A stretch of 64,000 nucleotides of DNA from Buddleja alternifolia (taxonomy: Eukaryota > Streptophyta > Magnoliopsida > Lamiales > Scrophulariaceae). The number at the start of each line of letters is the position of its first letter. The first letter of the stretch is position 1. The translations under genes were made by a program, and so were the position numbers. The notes beneath the pieces are model-generated. The model was not told the DNA's origin. It saw only the letters and a list, made by a program, of their open reading frames with translations, and searched no databases. This document shows, piece by piece, positions 1-9,702 of this stretch. Where the stretch lies: positions 10,481,077 through 10,545,076 of the forward strand of contig CM033408.1 in the NCBI GenBank assembly GCA_019426215.1, read 5' to 3'.

Positions 1-1118
1 AGTGTCCGGAACATAATTTTACTCAAGATGAATTGGTAAAACACTTTTACAATGGAGTAAGGTCTAGGATTAGACACCGACTCAAAGCTGGAGCCGGGGG
101 TGACTTGTTGGGTTTTGATAATAAATCTGTCTGGGAGAAAATAGAGCAATTAGTCGGGAGGATGAGTTATACCCCGAGGAGGAAGATGAGATCACACCTG
201 GATCAAAGAAGGTGGCAGCAGTTAAAGAGGTTGGAGAAGGAGTTGAGCTAGAGACCACCACAGAGGTCAACTATGTAAATCAGCAAAGACCTCAAGCTAT
301 TTTTGGAGGAGCTGAGAATTTTCCTCGAAAGCCAAATAACCCACCATATGGAAATTCGGGAGCATACCAAGCACCTTGACCACCGTTTCAATCCAACAAT
401 AACCAACAACAAGTACAATTTCAGCAGCAAGGTTAAGGAAGACCTATAAACACTGATGATAGGCTCGATGCACACATTCGCAAGTCGGATGAATCTTTTA
501 AAGAACTCCATTTGATTCTAAAAGATGTCATTATGGGCATGAAGGAGATGCAACATCACATAGGGCAACTTTCGAATAGCCTTTCAAAGAGAAACATGGG
601 TACATTACCGAGTGATACTGAGAGAAACCCGAAGGAACAATGCTTCGCAGTAATGCTCAGAAGTGGGAAGGAAGTGAAGAACGCATACAGCAGGCTCGAA
701 CGTGAATCATGTAATGTTCAAACGTCCTATAACATTCAAGAGGCAGAGGATACCCCACTTCAGACGTTCTAACATGAAGGACTTAACGTTCGAACGTGGC
801 ATCCTCAACGTTCGAATGTGGACCCATCTAACGTTCGAACGTCTAAGGCAGTGAATCCAGGCTGTAAGTCTACTGTTACTGAATTCCCTCCCCCTGTTGA
901 AGTACATTTTCCTTTTCCCTTAGCTCAGAAGATTAAAAAGAATGAATATGATAAGAGTTTCCTTCGCATTCTTGAGAGTTTGAGAGAAGTGCGCATTAAC
1001 ATTCATGTTGTAGATGCTATTTTGCAAATGCCAAACTTCGCGAAACTTTTCAAGGAAATTCTATCAAACAAACAGAAGTGGGAAGAAGTGGGTATTGTTT
1101 GCCTAACTGAAAGGCAGC
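1..1118 (+). pseudogene. gag remnant of element A
   Basis: Gag is the capsid/nucleocapsid precursor that packages element RNA in cytoplasmic particles. Residues from position 33 (LVKHFYNGVRSRIRHRL) match the retrotransposon-gag domain also present in element C's gag at 34538-36256. The later stretch RLDAHIRKSDESFKEL and the TLPSDTERNPKEQC segment are also shared. The frame is broken: a shift near 150, stops near 378, 435 and 770, and another shift near 1105-1115 before protease. The stop at 770 lies inside one copy of the palindromic repeat. The 5' end is cut by the window. Confidence 0.8.
695..842 (+). repeat. AACGTTCGAACGT palindrome array inside gag of A
   Basis: Copies of a CpG-rich palindrome lie in the variable C-terminal part of gag. 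The clearest begin at 785 (AACGTTCGAACGT), 807 (AACGTTCGAATGT) and 830 (AACGTTCGAACGT), spaced 22 and 23 bases. Weaker copies occur near 695, 715 and 760. Where in frame they encode repeated NVRT-like residues. The same motif recurs at 1971-2119, 2514-2566 and 5755-5866 of this element. Confidence 0.8.
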
Positions 1119-1119
1119 T

Positions 1120-1536
1120 GTGATGAACAATATGCCAAAAAAATGCAAGAATCCGGGTAGCTTATCCATTCCATGCACTATTGGGGATATGAAGTTTGAT
1201 AAAGTTCTTTGTGATTCCGGGGCCGGGATCAGTTTGATACCTTATGCACTCTTTCAGAAGTTGGGCCTTGGAGAGACAAAAACCACTACTATGCGGTTGC
1301 AGCTCGCAGATAAATCTTTTAAGAATCCTATTGGGGTGATCGAAGATGTCATAGTTAAAGTCGACAAGTTCTACTTTCCAGTCGACTTTGTGGTTCTTGA
1401 GATGGAGGAAGGTTTTGATATCCCATTGATCCTAGGAAGACCATTCCTAGCCATAGGTAAAGCCACGCTAGACCTGGCGCATGGTAAGCTTACATTGAAT
1501 ATAGGGGATAAGAAGGTAACTCTGAATGCTTATTGA
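1120..1536 (+). pseudogene. retropepsin-like aspartic protease domain of element A
   Basis: This is the protease that cleaves the Gag-Pol polyprotein. The active-site triplet DSG is at residues 32-34 (context VLCDSGAGISLIPYALF), and the C-terminal ILGRPFLA motif is intact near residues 103-110. Length and spacing match the protease of element C (33227-34537). The ATG at 1120 is only the first one in an open frame; in the element the domain would continue from gag, and a small frameshift near 1105-1115 separates them. Sequence after 1536 degenerates and pol is missing. Confidence 0.88.
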
Positions 1537-1839
1537 AGTTTTAAGCATGAATTTCCTTAGAATACTTGTTCTATACTAGATGCTTTCTATCCTTTTGAGA
1601 ATGAAGTTTTGTAGGAACATTCGTCTGATGACTTGAGCAGTCAAGGAAGTGAAGAAGATACGAGTGCTGATGAGGTTGGAAACCTCGATACAATGGACAA
1701 GTGACTGTCACTACATCCACGAATTTGCAACATGATGATTCAATTGATGGGAGATTGGACAAGGATTCTAGTCCACTCTATGATCCGGCGACTTAGGCCG
1801 ACTCTGCAAAGTCAAGCTATTGACTTTAAAGAAGTGCTT

Positions 1840-1868
1840 CTCGGGAGGCAACCCGAGCTTTTTTTTTT
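1840..1868 (+). promoter_or_regulatory. conserved hairpin followed by T-run after pol (A)
   Basis: CTCGGG-AGGCAA-CCCGAG forms a perfect 6-bp stem with a 6-base loop, followed by a run of T from 1859. The GGAGGCAACCC core is repeated at the same place in element C (20958-20975, minus strand), so it is conserved between families. Role unknown; it could affect 3'-end formation, stalling or splicing ahead of the aORF. Confidence 0.6.
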
Positions 1869-1970
1869 CTTATTTTAGCTTTGTTTTGTTTCACTTTGTT
1901 TGCTTTTGATTTTTGTGTTTTGTTTTTGTGTAGAAAAGAGGTAGAATTCTGAAGAAACCTTCAGACAGTA

Positions 1971-2566
1971 CGCCCGAACGTGTGGAGCTCAATGTTCGAA
2001 TGTGTAGTACCGGACGTCCGAACGTTAGCCGCAGAACGTTCAAACGTGGGGTCTTGCGAGAAATCTTATTCAGGTTAACAACACGCCCGAATGTGCCATG
2101 TTCCCACGTTCAAACGTGGATCCCGTCAGAAAAAAAAGGGAAAAGCGGAGAAAGCGTCACTTACTGATTGAAAAGCCCATACCATTCAAAACACCCTCTT
2201 CCCCAAGATACTCGCGCCAAACATATCTTACCTTCCAAAATCAAACTCTGAAGTCAAACCTATCCATAAAACCCTTCCACAACATCAAAACCTTCCATCA
2301 CTATTAATACCTATTCCATATAAAATTCTTTTTACAAAAGGAATTTCTCTATACAAACCCATCTATCACAAACCATAAATACTCATACCTACTACAAACC
2401 CATTACATAATCTCACATAGAAATCGATTTCATAGCAGTTGTAGCTCAAGGGTTTATTTTTTAGCATTACAAAAGAAGAGAAGAAGAAGAAGTGAACAAT
2501 ACTCTGCGTAACCCACGCCCGAACGTGAGACCATCTAACGTTCGAACGCCGATCTTTGGACGTTAG
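1971..2566 (+). repeat. palindrome array between pol and aORF (A)
   Basis: Degenerate copies of the AACGTTCGAACGT family occur at 1971-2119 (for example CCCGAACGTGT, AATGTTCGAATGTG, AGAACGTTCAAACGTGG, CCCACGTTCAAACGTGG) and 2514-2566 (CCCGAACGTGAG, TAACGTTCGAACG). They precede the aORF by 90-680 bases, matching the GGCGCC array before the aORF of element C. Confidence 0.72.
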
Positions 2567-2653
2567 GTCTGTTTCTGCATTACAGCACTGTAAGTGATTG
2601 GCTTACTCCCTTCTTGATTCAATACTTGTTATAGCTGTGTAGGGCTTTTTCTG

Positions 2654-3928
2654 GTGATATTGTGTATTTTGGTATTGGTATTTGCTAATGAACAAGTATG
2701 GGGGAAAAGTTGGCATAGTGTTTATTCAATAGCGAGATTAAGATCAGAAAATTTATGTCGAGGGGAGAGTTCGGGAGTGAACAAAGGAAAAGGTGTTAAA
2801 CAAGAGGCAAATTCTCCAAGAAAAGAGGGTACTATCAAACAATTTTGCAAGAGACTTGATGGATTTGAGATTCACAAAGAAAGATCTATACGAGTAAAGA
2901 AGATGTTCGTGCTCGCCACAAGGAAACACTTATTCTTATCATACTTTGCTACTACTCCGAGGATGATAATACATGCTTGGGTGAAAGAATTCTATGCTAG
3001 TAGTGCAAGCACGGAGTTGAGAGAAAATTTGCAAAACGGGGTATACAAGGTGATGGTGAGAAATAAGGAAGTGGATTTTTCGAAAGCAAAGATGAATGAG
3101 TATATGAACCTTCCCGTGGCTTCTAAGTGTGCCTATGAGACATTGGTGAAGCAAGAGGAATCTGATACCTTGGATTGGAAGATTGTCTTGAACGAAATTG
3201 CAATAGAAGGAGCAATACTTTGTGATAACAAAAGAGAGATACTAATTAGGGATTTGAAATCGGAGGGGTTCTTTTGGTTCGAGTTCATTAGGTATTATAT
3301 TGTGCCTACAAGTAACCGGTCTTCAGTTAACAAGGAGAGAGCAATTCTTATTTATTGCATTACGACTTTGAAGAGGGTAGATTGGGCTCAAATCATCTTC
3401 GATACTTTGTTGGTTCAAGTAAGGAGGATGGCGAGTGAGATGGCTAATCCATGCCTTACCAAGAAGATTCCATTGATATTCCCATCTTTGATTAACACAC
3501 TATGTCTCAAGCAAGGAGTGAGGAGGGAAATTGATGAAGAATTCGAATGACCGGGAGTGGATATCGCCTTTAGGGAGGAGAAGCAAGATAAGGCCTCGAT
3601 GCCAAGATTCACCTGCGAGAGGGGCGATAGTTCGAAGAAGATCTCCACACCTATTTCCCTTTCTACTATCGCACATGATCTTAAAGCAATGAGGAAAGAA
3701 CAAAAGGGAATTAGAGCGACACAATCCACTATCATGGAAAACATGAGGATGATGGCTCACTACCAAAGGGATTGGGCCCTTGCCATGGATCGTTCATCGA
3801 GGAGGCCTTATTTCCCGTATCTACCCGTTCCCGCCTTTCACCGTTTGTCCGTTGTTGATGAGAGTGATGATGACACCACCGATGATGATGAGGATCCTGC
3901 ATTCGCCCCGATGGGGGTGCGGTCTTGA
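2654..3928 (+). pseudogene. post-pol extra ORF (aORF), putative plant transposon protein domain, element A
   Basis: This ~425-codon frame lies between pol and the 3' LTR, the env-like position. It is interrupted by one TGA at 3548-3550 and then continues in the same frame to 3928. The segment around residues 205-235 (FIRYYIVPTSNRSSVNKERAI) closely matches the aORF of element C (FIRFNLIPSTNRSEANKERAT), as does the later FPSLINTLC. The C-terminus is acidic (DESDDDTTDDDED). I assign it by memory of the family to the putative plant transposon protein domain found in Athila/Tat elements; its function is not established. No signal peptide or clear fusion-protein architecture is evident. The true start is uncertain, since the first ATG gives a hydrophobic leader not shared with C. 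Confidence 0.78.
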
Positions 3929-5567
3929 TTCCTTCGTATCCTACCTTTTTAGTTTTTTTTTCTTTTCTTTTCTTTCTTTTTCTTTTTGGTTTTTATTTTT
4001 TCCGTTAGTTTTTAGTTATGTTGTTTTTGTGTTGTTTGCTTGTGATGCATGCGCTTTTGGCATGTATGTTTCTTATGCTTGATGGTTAGTAGAGTGGAAT
4101 TTTAGATATGATGTATATTTGGACCCCATGTTTGGAGATGCTTATTTTACTCGAGAGGAGGAGAAGCTATATGAGGATGCATTGGAAGTTTAAGGATGTT
4201 TTTCAACATCCTTGGTTGTAAGTGTTCTTTTACCTTTGTGTATGCTTGTGATAACAACATTGGGGACAATGTTGGATTTGAGTTTGGGGGTAGAAAAGTA
4301 CTTATTTTGAACTTTGATGATGCAATCTTAATTTTTAGCTTGAGTTTGGGGGAAAGTTTGTTTGCTCTCATATTTATATGCTTCTTTGTTAAAAAATCAA
4401 GTATGAAATTTATTTAGTCCTTCCAATTGATGCATTGAAATTGATTAACTTGGAAAAATGGCATGATTTCTTCAAATAATTTGAATTTAATGGATTATAC
4501 ATATCTTTGAAATTGCTCATGGAGACCCTAGATAAGAATTGATTTCTGTAGATGATTCACATTGCACAATAAATCGAGGATAGAGGAGTTGAGAGGATGA
4601 CCATCTTGAGACATTTAAGGAATTTTTCTCGGAAATATTAACTTAGATTTCTCATATGGTTAAAAGTTGACTAGTAATTTTGTATACTAAACAATGAATT
4701 AAAAAGGTTGAATTTTGGTATGACCAAAAGTGGTCAGGCTAATATGTATTGAAGGTGAAAGTTTCATGCCTATATACTATATTATTATGCTAATTTGAGC
4801 TTTGCTCAAGCCAAAAAGAAGTGAATTGTTTAAAAGATATAATTTTATTTCGTGGCATTTGACACTCGAGTGATTAAATTCTTAGGAGTGTCTCTACACT
4901 TAATATCCTAAAACAATCTAGTTTGAGAGTCATTGATATAAAGCTTGTTACATGGGTGCCATGGAAAGCCTAAGGGAATAAAACATTGCACATGATCTAG
5001 CCTTAATGAAGTTAATTAGAAAGTTTCATATGAATTTAAAGTGTAAATGTTTGAGATAATGAAATTTAAATGGCTATGAGATTGTCTATGATTCTTGTGC
5101 TTTGTGTTTGATCAAAAGTTGATAGATATCGGCCTAATGTCCAAAATTGGTAATGATGCCTCTCGACTATAATACCTTAGATTTATTTTCACTACACCCC
5201 TATAGAGTCTTTTCGAGTATTGGTGTCACATGAGCAAAAGTATTTGATATGTATATATATTTGTGAGCTTTAAAAGGTTGATTTTGTGCTATTTATTCTT
5301 GTTAATTATGTTGAGATGTATTGATTGGTTGGGATTGAGAATTTGTTAGATTTTGTGGGTATATTGTCTGCAAACCCTCAAGAAATTATAACTCATCCTT
5401 TTTGGGGAACATAAAGGTTTAAAGTCTTGTTACACAAGCTAAGCGTAATTGTCTACTCTACGAAAGAGAGTTTATCTTCATCTTTGTTTGTTTTGTTTTT
5501 GTTTACCTTTGACTAAGCTGATGTCTATCAGTGCTCGAGGACGATCAATGTATAAGTTTGGGAGAGT
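3929..5567 (+). other. long 3' untranslated region of A with internal PPT-like motifs and PPT
   Basis: No reading frame is supported. A pyrimidine tract follows the aORF (3945-3985). Two purine motifs like the polypurine tract occur inside: TTTGAGTTTGGGGGTAG at 4277-4293 and CTTGAGTTTGGGGGAAAG at 4339-4356. The true polypurine tract, AAGTTTGGGAGAG, ends against the LTR at 5567. Blocks such as GGAAAGCCTAAGGGAATAAA near 4972-4991 and CTCGACTATAAT near 5163 are also found on the minus strand in C's 3' region, so this noncoding stretch is conserved between families. Confidence 0.7.
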
Positions 5568-5754
5568 TGATAGAGTCGAGAATTACGTGTTTTATAGTCC
5601 TTTAGTTGTATGATTTTCATAGAATTAAGTATGATTTTATACCATATATGCGTGTAATATGTCTATTTTGAGTATCCAGTTATAAATCATAGCATTGGCA
5701 GCAACAAGGATGAAAGCAGCAGAAAGATGGAATTTCATAGCAGAAAGTTGAAGA

Positions 5755-5866
5755 GTTCGGCGTTCAAACATGAGGGATTTCAACGTCCGAACATTGAGAG
5801 GGTTTACACCCGAACGTTGGAAGCTGTTACACACAGACGCCAGGGATATTAACGTTCGAATGTTGA
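5755..5866 (+). repeat. palindrome array in U3 of A's LTR
   Basis: Copies include GCGTTCAAACATG, CAACGTCCGAACATT, CCCGAACGTTGG and TTAACGTTCGAATGTTG. The array begins 187 bases from the LTR start and ends 67 bases before the TATA box, so it lies in promoter DNA. Confidence 0.72.
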
Positions 5867-5932
5867 AGTCGGCAGAACAGTTTTGGAAATTTCCAAATTC
5901 TACACTTACACGGACTCTTCTCAAACCACGCC

Positions 5933-5940
5933 TATAAATA
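5933..5940 (+). promoter_or_regulatory. TATA box, LTR of A
   Basis: TATAAATA follows CACGCC and is placed 365 bases into the LTR, suitable for the U3 promoter. Confidence 0.6.
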
Positions 5941-7112
5941 TAAAGTGATGCAGTAGGGTTAAAGAGCAGCATTTTTCAGAGTTATTCTCCAGCATTATTC
6001 CGTTTTTTTCATAGAGAGTTAAACTAGGGTTTTATCCTTTGTAATTCTCCGTAGAAGTAGAGGAAGCTTGAAGGAAGAAGAAGATCTACACAGTCATAAG
6101 GAGTTTTTGTTCTTTGTTTCTTACTTTCATGATAATTTTGGTTATTTTTCATATCATTATGAGTAGCTAAATTTGCAGACTAAGGCCATGCTTAGGCCGA
6201 ATTATGATTTTTGAGTTATAAAAGTATTTCTCGTATGAATGATTTATATTACTTTGTGTTATAATCTTGTTCTCAATGCTTAGTGTGTCTGGCCAACACA
6301 TTTAAGATCTAATGCTTAATTTATCTGTTCGGGAGAAAGTAAATTAAGGTGCAAGGGGGATTCATAACATCTTCTAAGTTAGTTGATTCTAAGGATAACT
6401 ACATACTCCGTATGCTGTTAGTTGAGTTTATTTGGAGGGATAAATCTGAATAAATTTGAGGAAAATTCTAGTGTTTAATGCATGCAGTAGAGATTGCTAC
6501 AACCAATCTAGTGTATGTTATCATGAGCGAGGGATCTGCGTGACAATAATATTAAGGAATTTTTCACCTTAGCAATATTTATCTGAAATATGAGAATACT
6601 AATATAACGAGAATTGATTGATTTGTGTCGACGCATGCATCTTAGTTGTTTTTATTCATTGATTTTCACATACTTTTAATTATTGTTTTTAATAGTTTAT
6701 GATTTATTTTTCTTTAAGTTTACAATTGCTTGAGTTAATTTACTATTTTCCGTATAACACAAGTCTATGTGGATTCGACATCCCGGACTTAGTTGTCCAC
6801 TCTATTACTATAGACGATCAGTCCTCTTGCTGTTAAATAGACGATTGGGTTTTCGTGCATGGATCGTCAATGATTGAATTACTGGTCGCGGTAGTGTGCG
6901 TGAGGCTTAGACCTGAGGATTCACGAAGATTGGACTTGTGACACTGAACGAGTTATTAGAGTAGTTAGATCCATTTCACCCTTTGGTGGGATCAACCTTG
7001 AAGTACGATTCAGAAGGACAAGTGGCAATTGTTCGGTGATTGCAAATAGTGGATTCACTGTCTCATTAGTAACGAGTTAATGTCCTGTGCGATCGTAGGT
7101 AAATGAAATTAT

Positions 7113-7130
7113 AAGTCTTTGGCCAAAGCA
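7113..7130 (+). promoter_or_regulatory. LTR palindrome block shared by copia families
   Basis: AAGTCTTTGGCCAAAGCA contains the palindrome CTTTGGCCAAAG. It recurs in LTRs of B (38434-38450), D (57553-57570) and F (minus, 46593-46610 and 54438-54455), always ~130 bases after a CACC-TTTGGTGG block. Probably a U3 enhancer element. Confidence 0.55.
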
Positions 7131-7856
7131 GGAGAACTAACTTATGTATAGTACATAAGAGTAGTTCAGTAATTTCATCTTACTATGATTTCCTAAAGCA
7201 CATCATCGAGTTATGTGACTTTGACATAATCTATGACTCTCACTCGATCGGGATGTTACGGTGAAGGGCTTACACTCACATGGTGTCTGTGACCTAAAGG
7301 TTCGTATTGATCTATTCATTTCAATTGGGTTTCGATGTGAGTCCACATGACTGGCTTAATGACACTCACATCCTTGGTTTCCTCCCAATACCAATTGAAA
7401 CGAACCTAGAGAGTCGCGCTTCAAAGGAATTGAGCGAAGAAAAATTTTTCATTGTCAAATATATAAATTTGGTAATTTGCTATTTGATGAGCAAATTAAT
7501 TTATTTGATTAATTGGATTAATGTAAATAAATTAATAATAAATAATTAGATATATTTATTATGAACGCATTAATTCATTTGATTAATTAGATTAATGAAA
7601 ATAAATTAATTATAATAAATAAATAGACTTATTTATTATACTCATCCTTATATTAAATAATTAGATTTTTTTTTAATTCAGATGATTATTAATTACTATT
7701 ATATTTTAATTGTATTAAAATATGTTGGACCTAATTAATATTTGAACTAAGTTAAAAGTCAACTTAGACCAATGAGGATGAAAGAGGCGTGTGTTAGGCG
7801 TGTTGGAGGAGTTGGATGGACTTAAGGAATTAGTTAGATCCAGGCCCATCACTCCT

Positions 7857-7864
7857 TATATATA
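7857..7864 (+). promoter_or_regulatory. TATA box, 5' LTR of B
   Basis: TATATATA after CACTCCT; the same context recurs in the 3' LTR at 39160-39167. Confidence 0.6.
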
Positions 7865-8225
7865 CCTAACACTAGTTCAGTCAAAACCTAATTCTCACAT
7901 TAGACTTGACAACAAAGAAAGAAGAAGAGAAAATCTTTCTCCTTCCCCCATAGAAGCCGTCGGCCATAGTCGTGCAAAAGATTGTGGATTTTTCTTCAAA
8001 ATTCGTTTCGACATAATATTTAGAGGTAGGAGTTTGGAATTGCTGCTACCCAGAAGATCAAGTTTTTTTTATCAAATCAATAGGTTGGTGAAAAGATGAA
8101 ATTAGATTTCATCATTATATTATTTTCAAAATATGTGTAAAATTATTAAAACCCAAAAGTGATCCAATTGTGAATCTGGATATGTTTTCTCATTTCCACT
8201 GTGCATGAACCAGGATTCACAACAG

Positions 8226-8238
8226 TGGTATCAGAGCC
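8226..8238 (+). promoter_or_regulatory. primer binding site of B (initiator Met tRNA)
   Basis: TGGTATCAGAGCC lies one base after the LTR end and is complementary to the 3' end of plant initiator methionine tRNA, the usual copia primer. Confidence 0.92.
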
Positions 8239-8292
8239 CACTTTTGACTTTTAATGATTTTCTGGTATGAATATGTTGGATTTCATGTTTAT

Positions 8293-8560
8293 GATGAAAA
8301 ATATGATTAGATTAATATTTTTCATGGTTAGATTTATTTTTTGAAAGTTAAATCTAAATCGAAAATTTGATTGTGTGATTTATGTTTTGAATATAAATCG
8401 AATTTTTATATTGGATATGAATTTATGATGAAAATTTGATTAGATTAATATTTTTCATGGGTAGATTTATTTTTTGAAAGTTAAATCTGAACCGAAATTT
8501 AATTGCGTTATTTATGTTCTGAATATAAATCAAGTTTTTGTATTGCATATGAATTTATGA
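8293..8560 (+). repeat. 134-bp tandem duplication in B's leader
   Basis: Two head-to-tail units at 8293-8426 and 8427-8560 share GATTAGATTAATATTTTTCA and TTTATTTTTTGAAAGTTAAA and differ by scattered substitutions. No equivalent was seen in the leaders of D, F or G. Confidence 0.85.
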
Positions 8561-8748
8561 ATGAACATGACTATGTGGTTTTGACTATTGCCAAATTTTG
8601 GCTTAAGAAGTCGAGAGCGCGGCCTGACGGGCAGCCACCTGGAGGCTGCGTGCACCTGTGCGCACACGACGAGTCACAGATCAATCTGTTTCGTTTTTTT
8701 AAAAATTAGAACAGAGTTTGATCCGGCGGGCCAAACCACGGTTTTGAC

Positions 8749-8779
8749 CCATGGGTTTGACCCAAGGGTCAACCCATGG
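8749..8779 (+). other. GC-rich leader hairpin of B
   Basis: CCATGGGTTTGACCC and GGGTCAACCCATGG pair over 14 bp with one bulged base around an AA loop. GC-rich hairpins occupy similar leader positions in D, F and G. Confidence 0.65.
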
Positions 8780-9702
8780 ACGGACCCATGGGTCAACACA
8801 ATTTTTAAAATTAAATAATTTTTTTTTGAAATGGTTTTAAAATGAATTAAAGGGTAAAATATTTTTTGAAATTAGTTTTATGCCTAATTTTAAATTGGAT
8901 TTAAAATTAAAATTAATCCTAGAACAAAGAAATTTATTTGAATTAAGTTCTTTGTCAAATCAGTTGGGAATTGATTCTTTGAAACTAAGTTGGATTTATT
9001 ATCAAATAGGATTACAGTTGAATTAATTTGTAAATTGGATTTAAATTAATTCAATTAATTTCAAACCACACTTAATTAAAATTGGTTTTTAATTTAATTC
9101 TTTTTGAAGGAACTCCAACGTATTAGCTGTCTTTAAACATTTTGATGCATGATATTGTGGGATGTCTTCCATGGACTAGTTTTGTTTATGGAGTTTTATT
9201 TTTTGGGTTGTATCGGATCTTTGAAACCCTCAATTTGTAGTTTAATTTTTATAGAAGTATGTATAGGATGCATTTATATCTATGTAATTAGAATAGGACC
9301 TTTTTGGAAGAAGATCTGCTTGGAGTTGGAAGACCTCAAAGTTAGACATATGTTAAATCTTATAAGTCCCCTTACCCTCGATGGAGCCATTGGCTTGACT
9401 CAGTCTAGATAAGTCCATGGAAGCATGTGTGATAGAATTGCCAGGCATTTCTATTTTATAATCCATGTATGCGTGCTATAAATGGATAATGTGCAAAGTG
9501 AGACCAATTAATCTCAAATTCTCCCATTGGATAAAAATACTGAATTTAGATTAAAAGGAAATTGGATATCCCGACTCTGCATCAAACTTAGGAGAAATTA
9601 AATTATTGTCAGTATGCATAATTTCTTCCCAGTAAGTGGGGGTTATGCATTGCGACATTTATTTAAAGTCTCTAAGTGCATTAGATGCTATCAATCGAAA
9701 CA

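Larger units (their letters stand above)
1537..2653 (+). other. pol-deletion scar and pol-aORF intergenic region of A
   Basis: About 250 bases after protease the sequence becomes the post-integrase leader: GTCAAGC-ATTGACTTTAAA near 1811-1830, then a hairpin at 1840-1857 and a T-rich tract. Reverse transcriptase, RNase H and integrase are therefore deleted. The rest holds two clusters of the family palindrome (1971-2119 and 2514-2566) and a purine run (GAAGAAGAAGAAG) near 2479-2492. No coding potential was seen. Confidence 0.7.
1..6859 (+). mobile_element. Element A: Ty3/gypsy Athila/Tat-type retrotransposon, 3' portion
   Basis: The order gag remnant, aspartic protease, aORF, long 3' untranslated region, polypurine tract and LTR is that of plant Athila/Tat-type gypsy elements. 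The 5' LTR and start of gag lie left of the window. Reverse transcriptase, RNase H and integrase are absent: sequence passes from just after protease to the typical post-integrase region near 1790-1868, so about 4 kb was deleted. It cannot transpose by itself. Its right end meets a truncated copia LTR at 6859/6861. Family membership is inferred from domain order and similarity to element C here. Confidence 0.85.
5568..6859 (+). repeat. 3' LTR of element A
   Basis: It starts TGATAGAG after the polypurine tract and ends near TTCGTGCA; E's LTR starts TGATAGG on its own strand and shares the body and the terminal region (CGATCAGT-CTCTTGCTGT). A TATA box is at 5933-5940 and a palindrome array at 5755-5866. 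Length 1292 bp. No partner LTR is in the window, so target duplication cannot be checked. The right boundary is set where copia B's LTR sequence begins. Confidence 0.78.
6861..8224 (+). repeat. 5' LTR of B, 5'-truncated
   Basis: It aligns from base 6861 with 38181 of the 3' LTR (GGATCGTCAAT-ATTGAATTA-TGGTCGCGGTAGTGTGCGTGAG) and runs to ...GATTCACAACA at 8224. The first ~412 bases of the LTR are missing. It contains AAGTCTTTGGCCAAAGCA at 7113-7130, a TATA box at 7857-7864 and an AT-rich stretch at 7450-7740. Confidence 0.9.

Noticed and set aside
2654..3928. Envelope-like protein, suggested by its position after pol
   Set aside because: No signal peptide, transmembrane anchor or glycoprotein layout is convincing; similarity is to the aORF of element C, so the unknown plant transposon protein family is preferred.
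1..6859. A and E as two halves of one element
   Set aside because: They have opposite orientation and both contain the RLDAHI-KSDES part of gag, so they must be separate insertions.
9149..9412. 87-codon frame in B's leader with hydrophobic residues
   Set aside because: No counterpart in other leaders; AT-rich sequence readily encodes hydrophobic strings.
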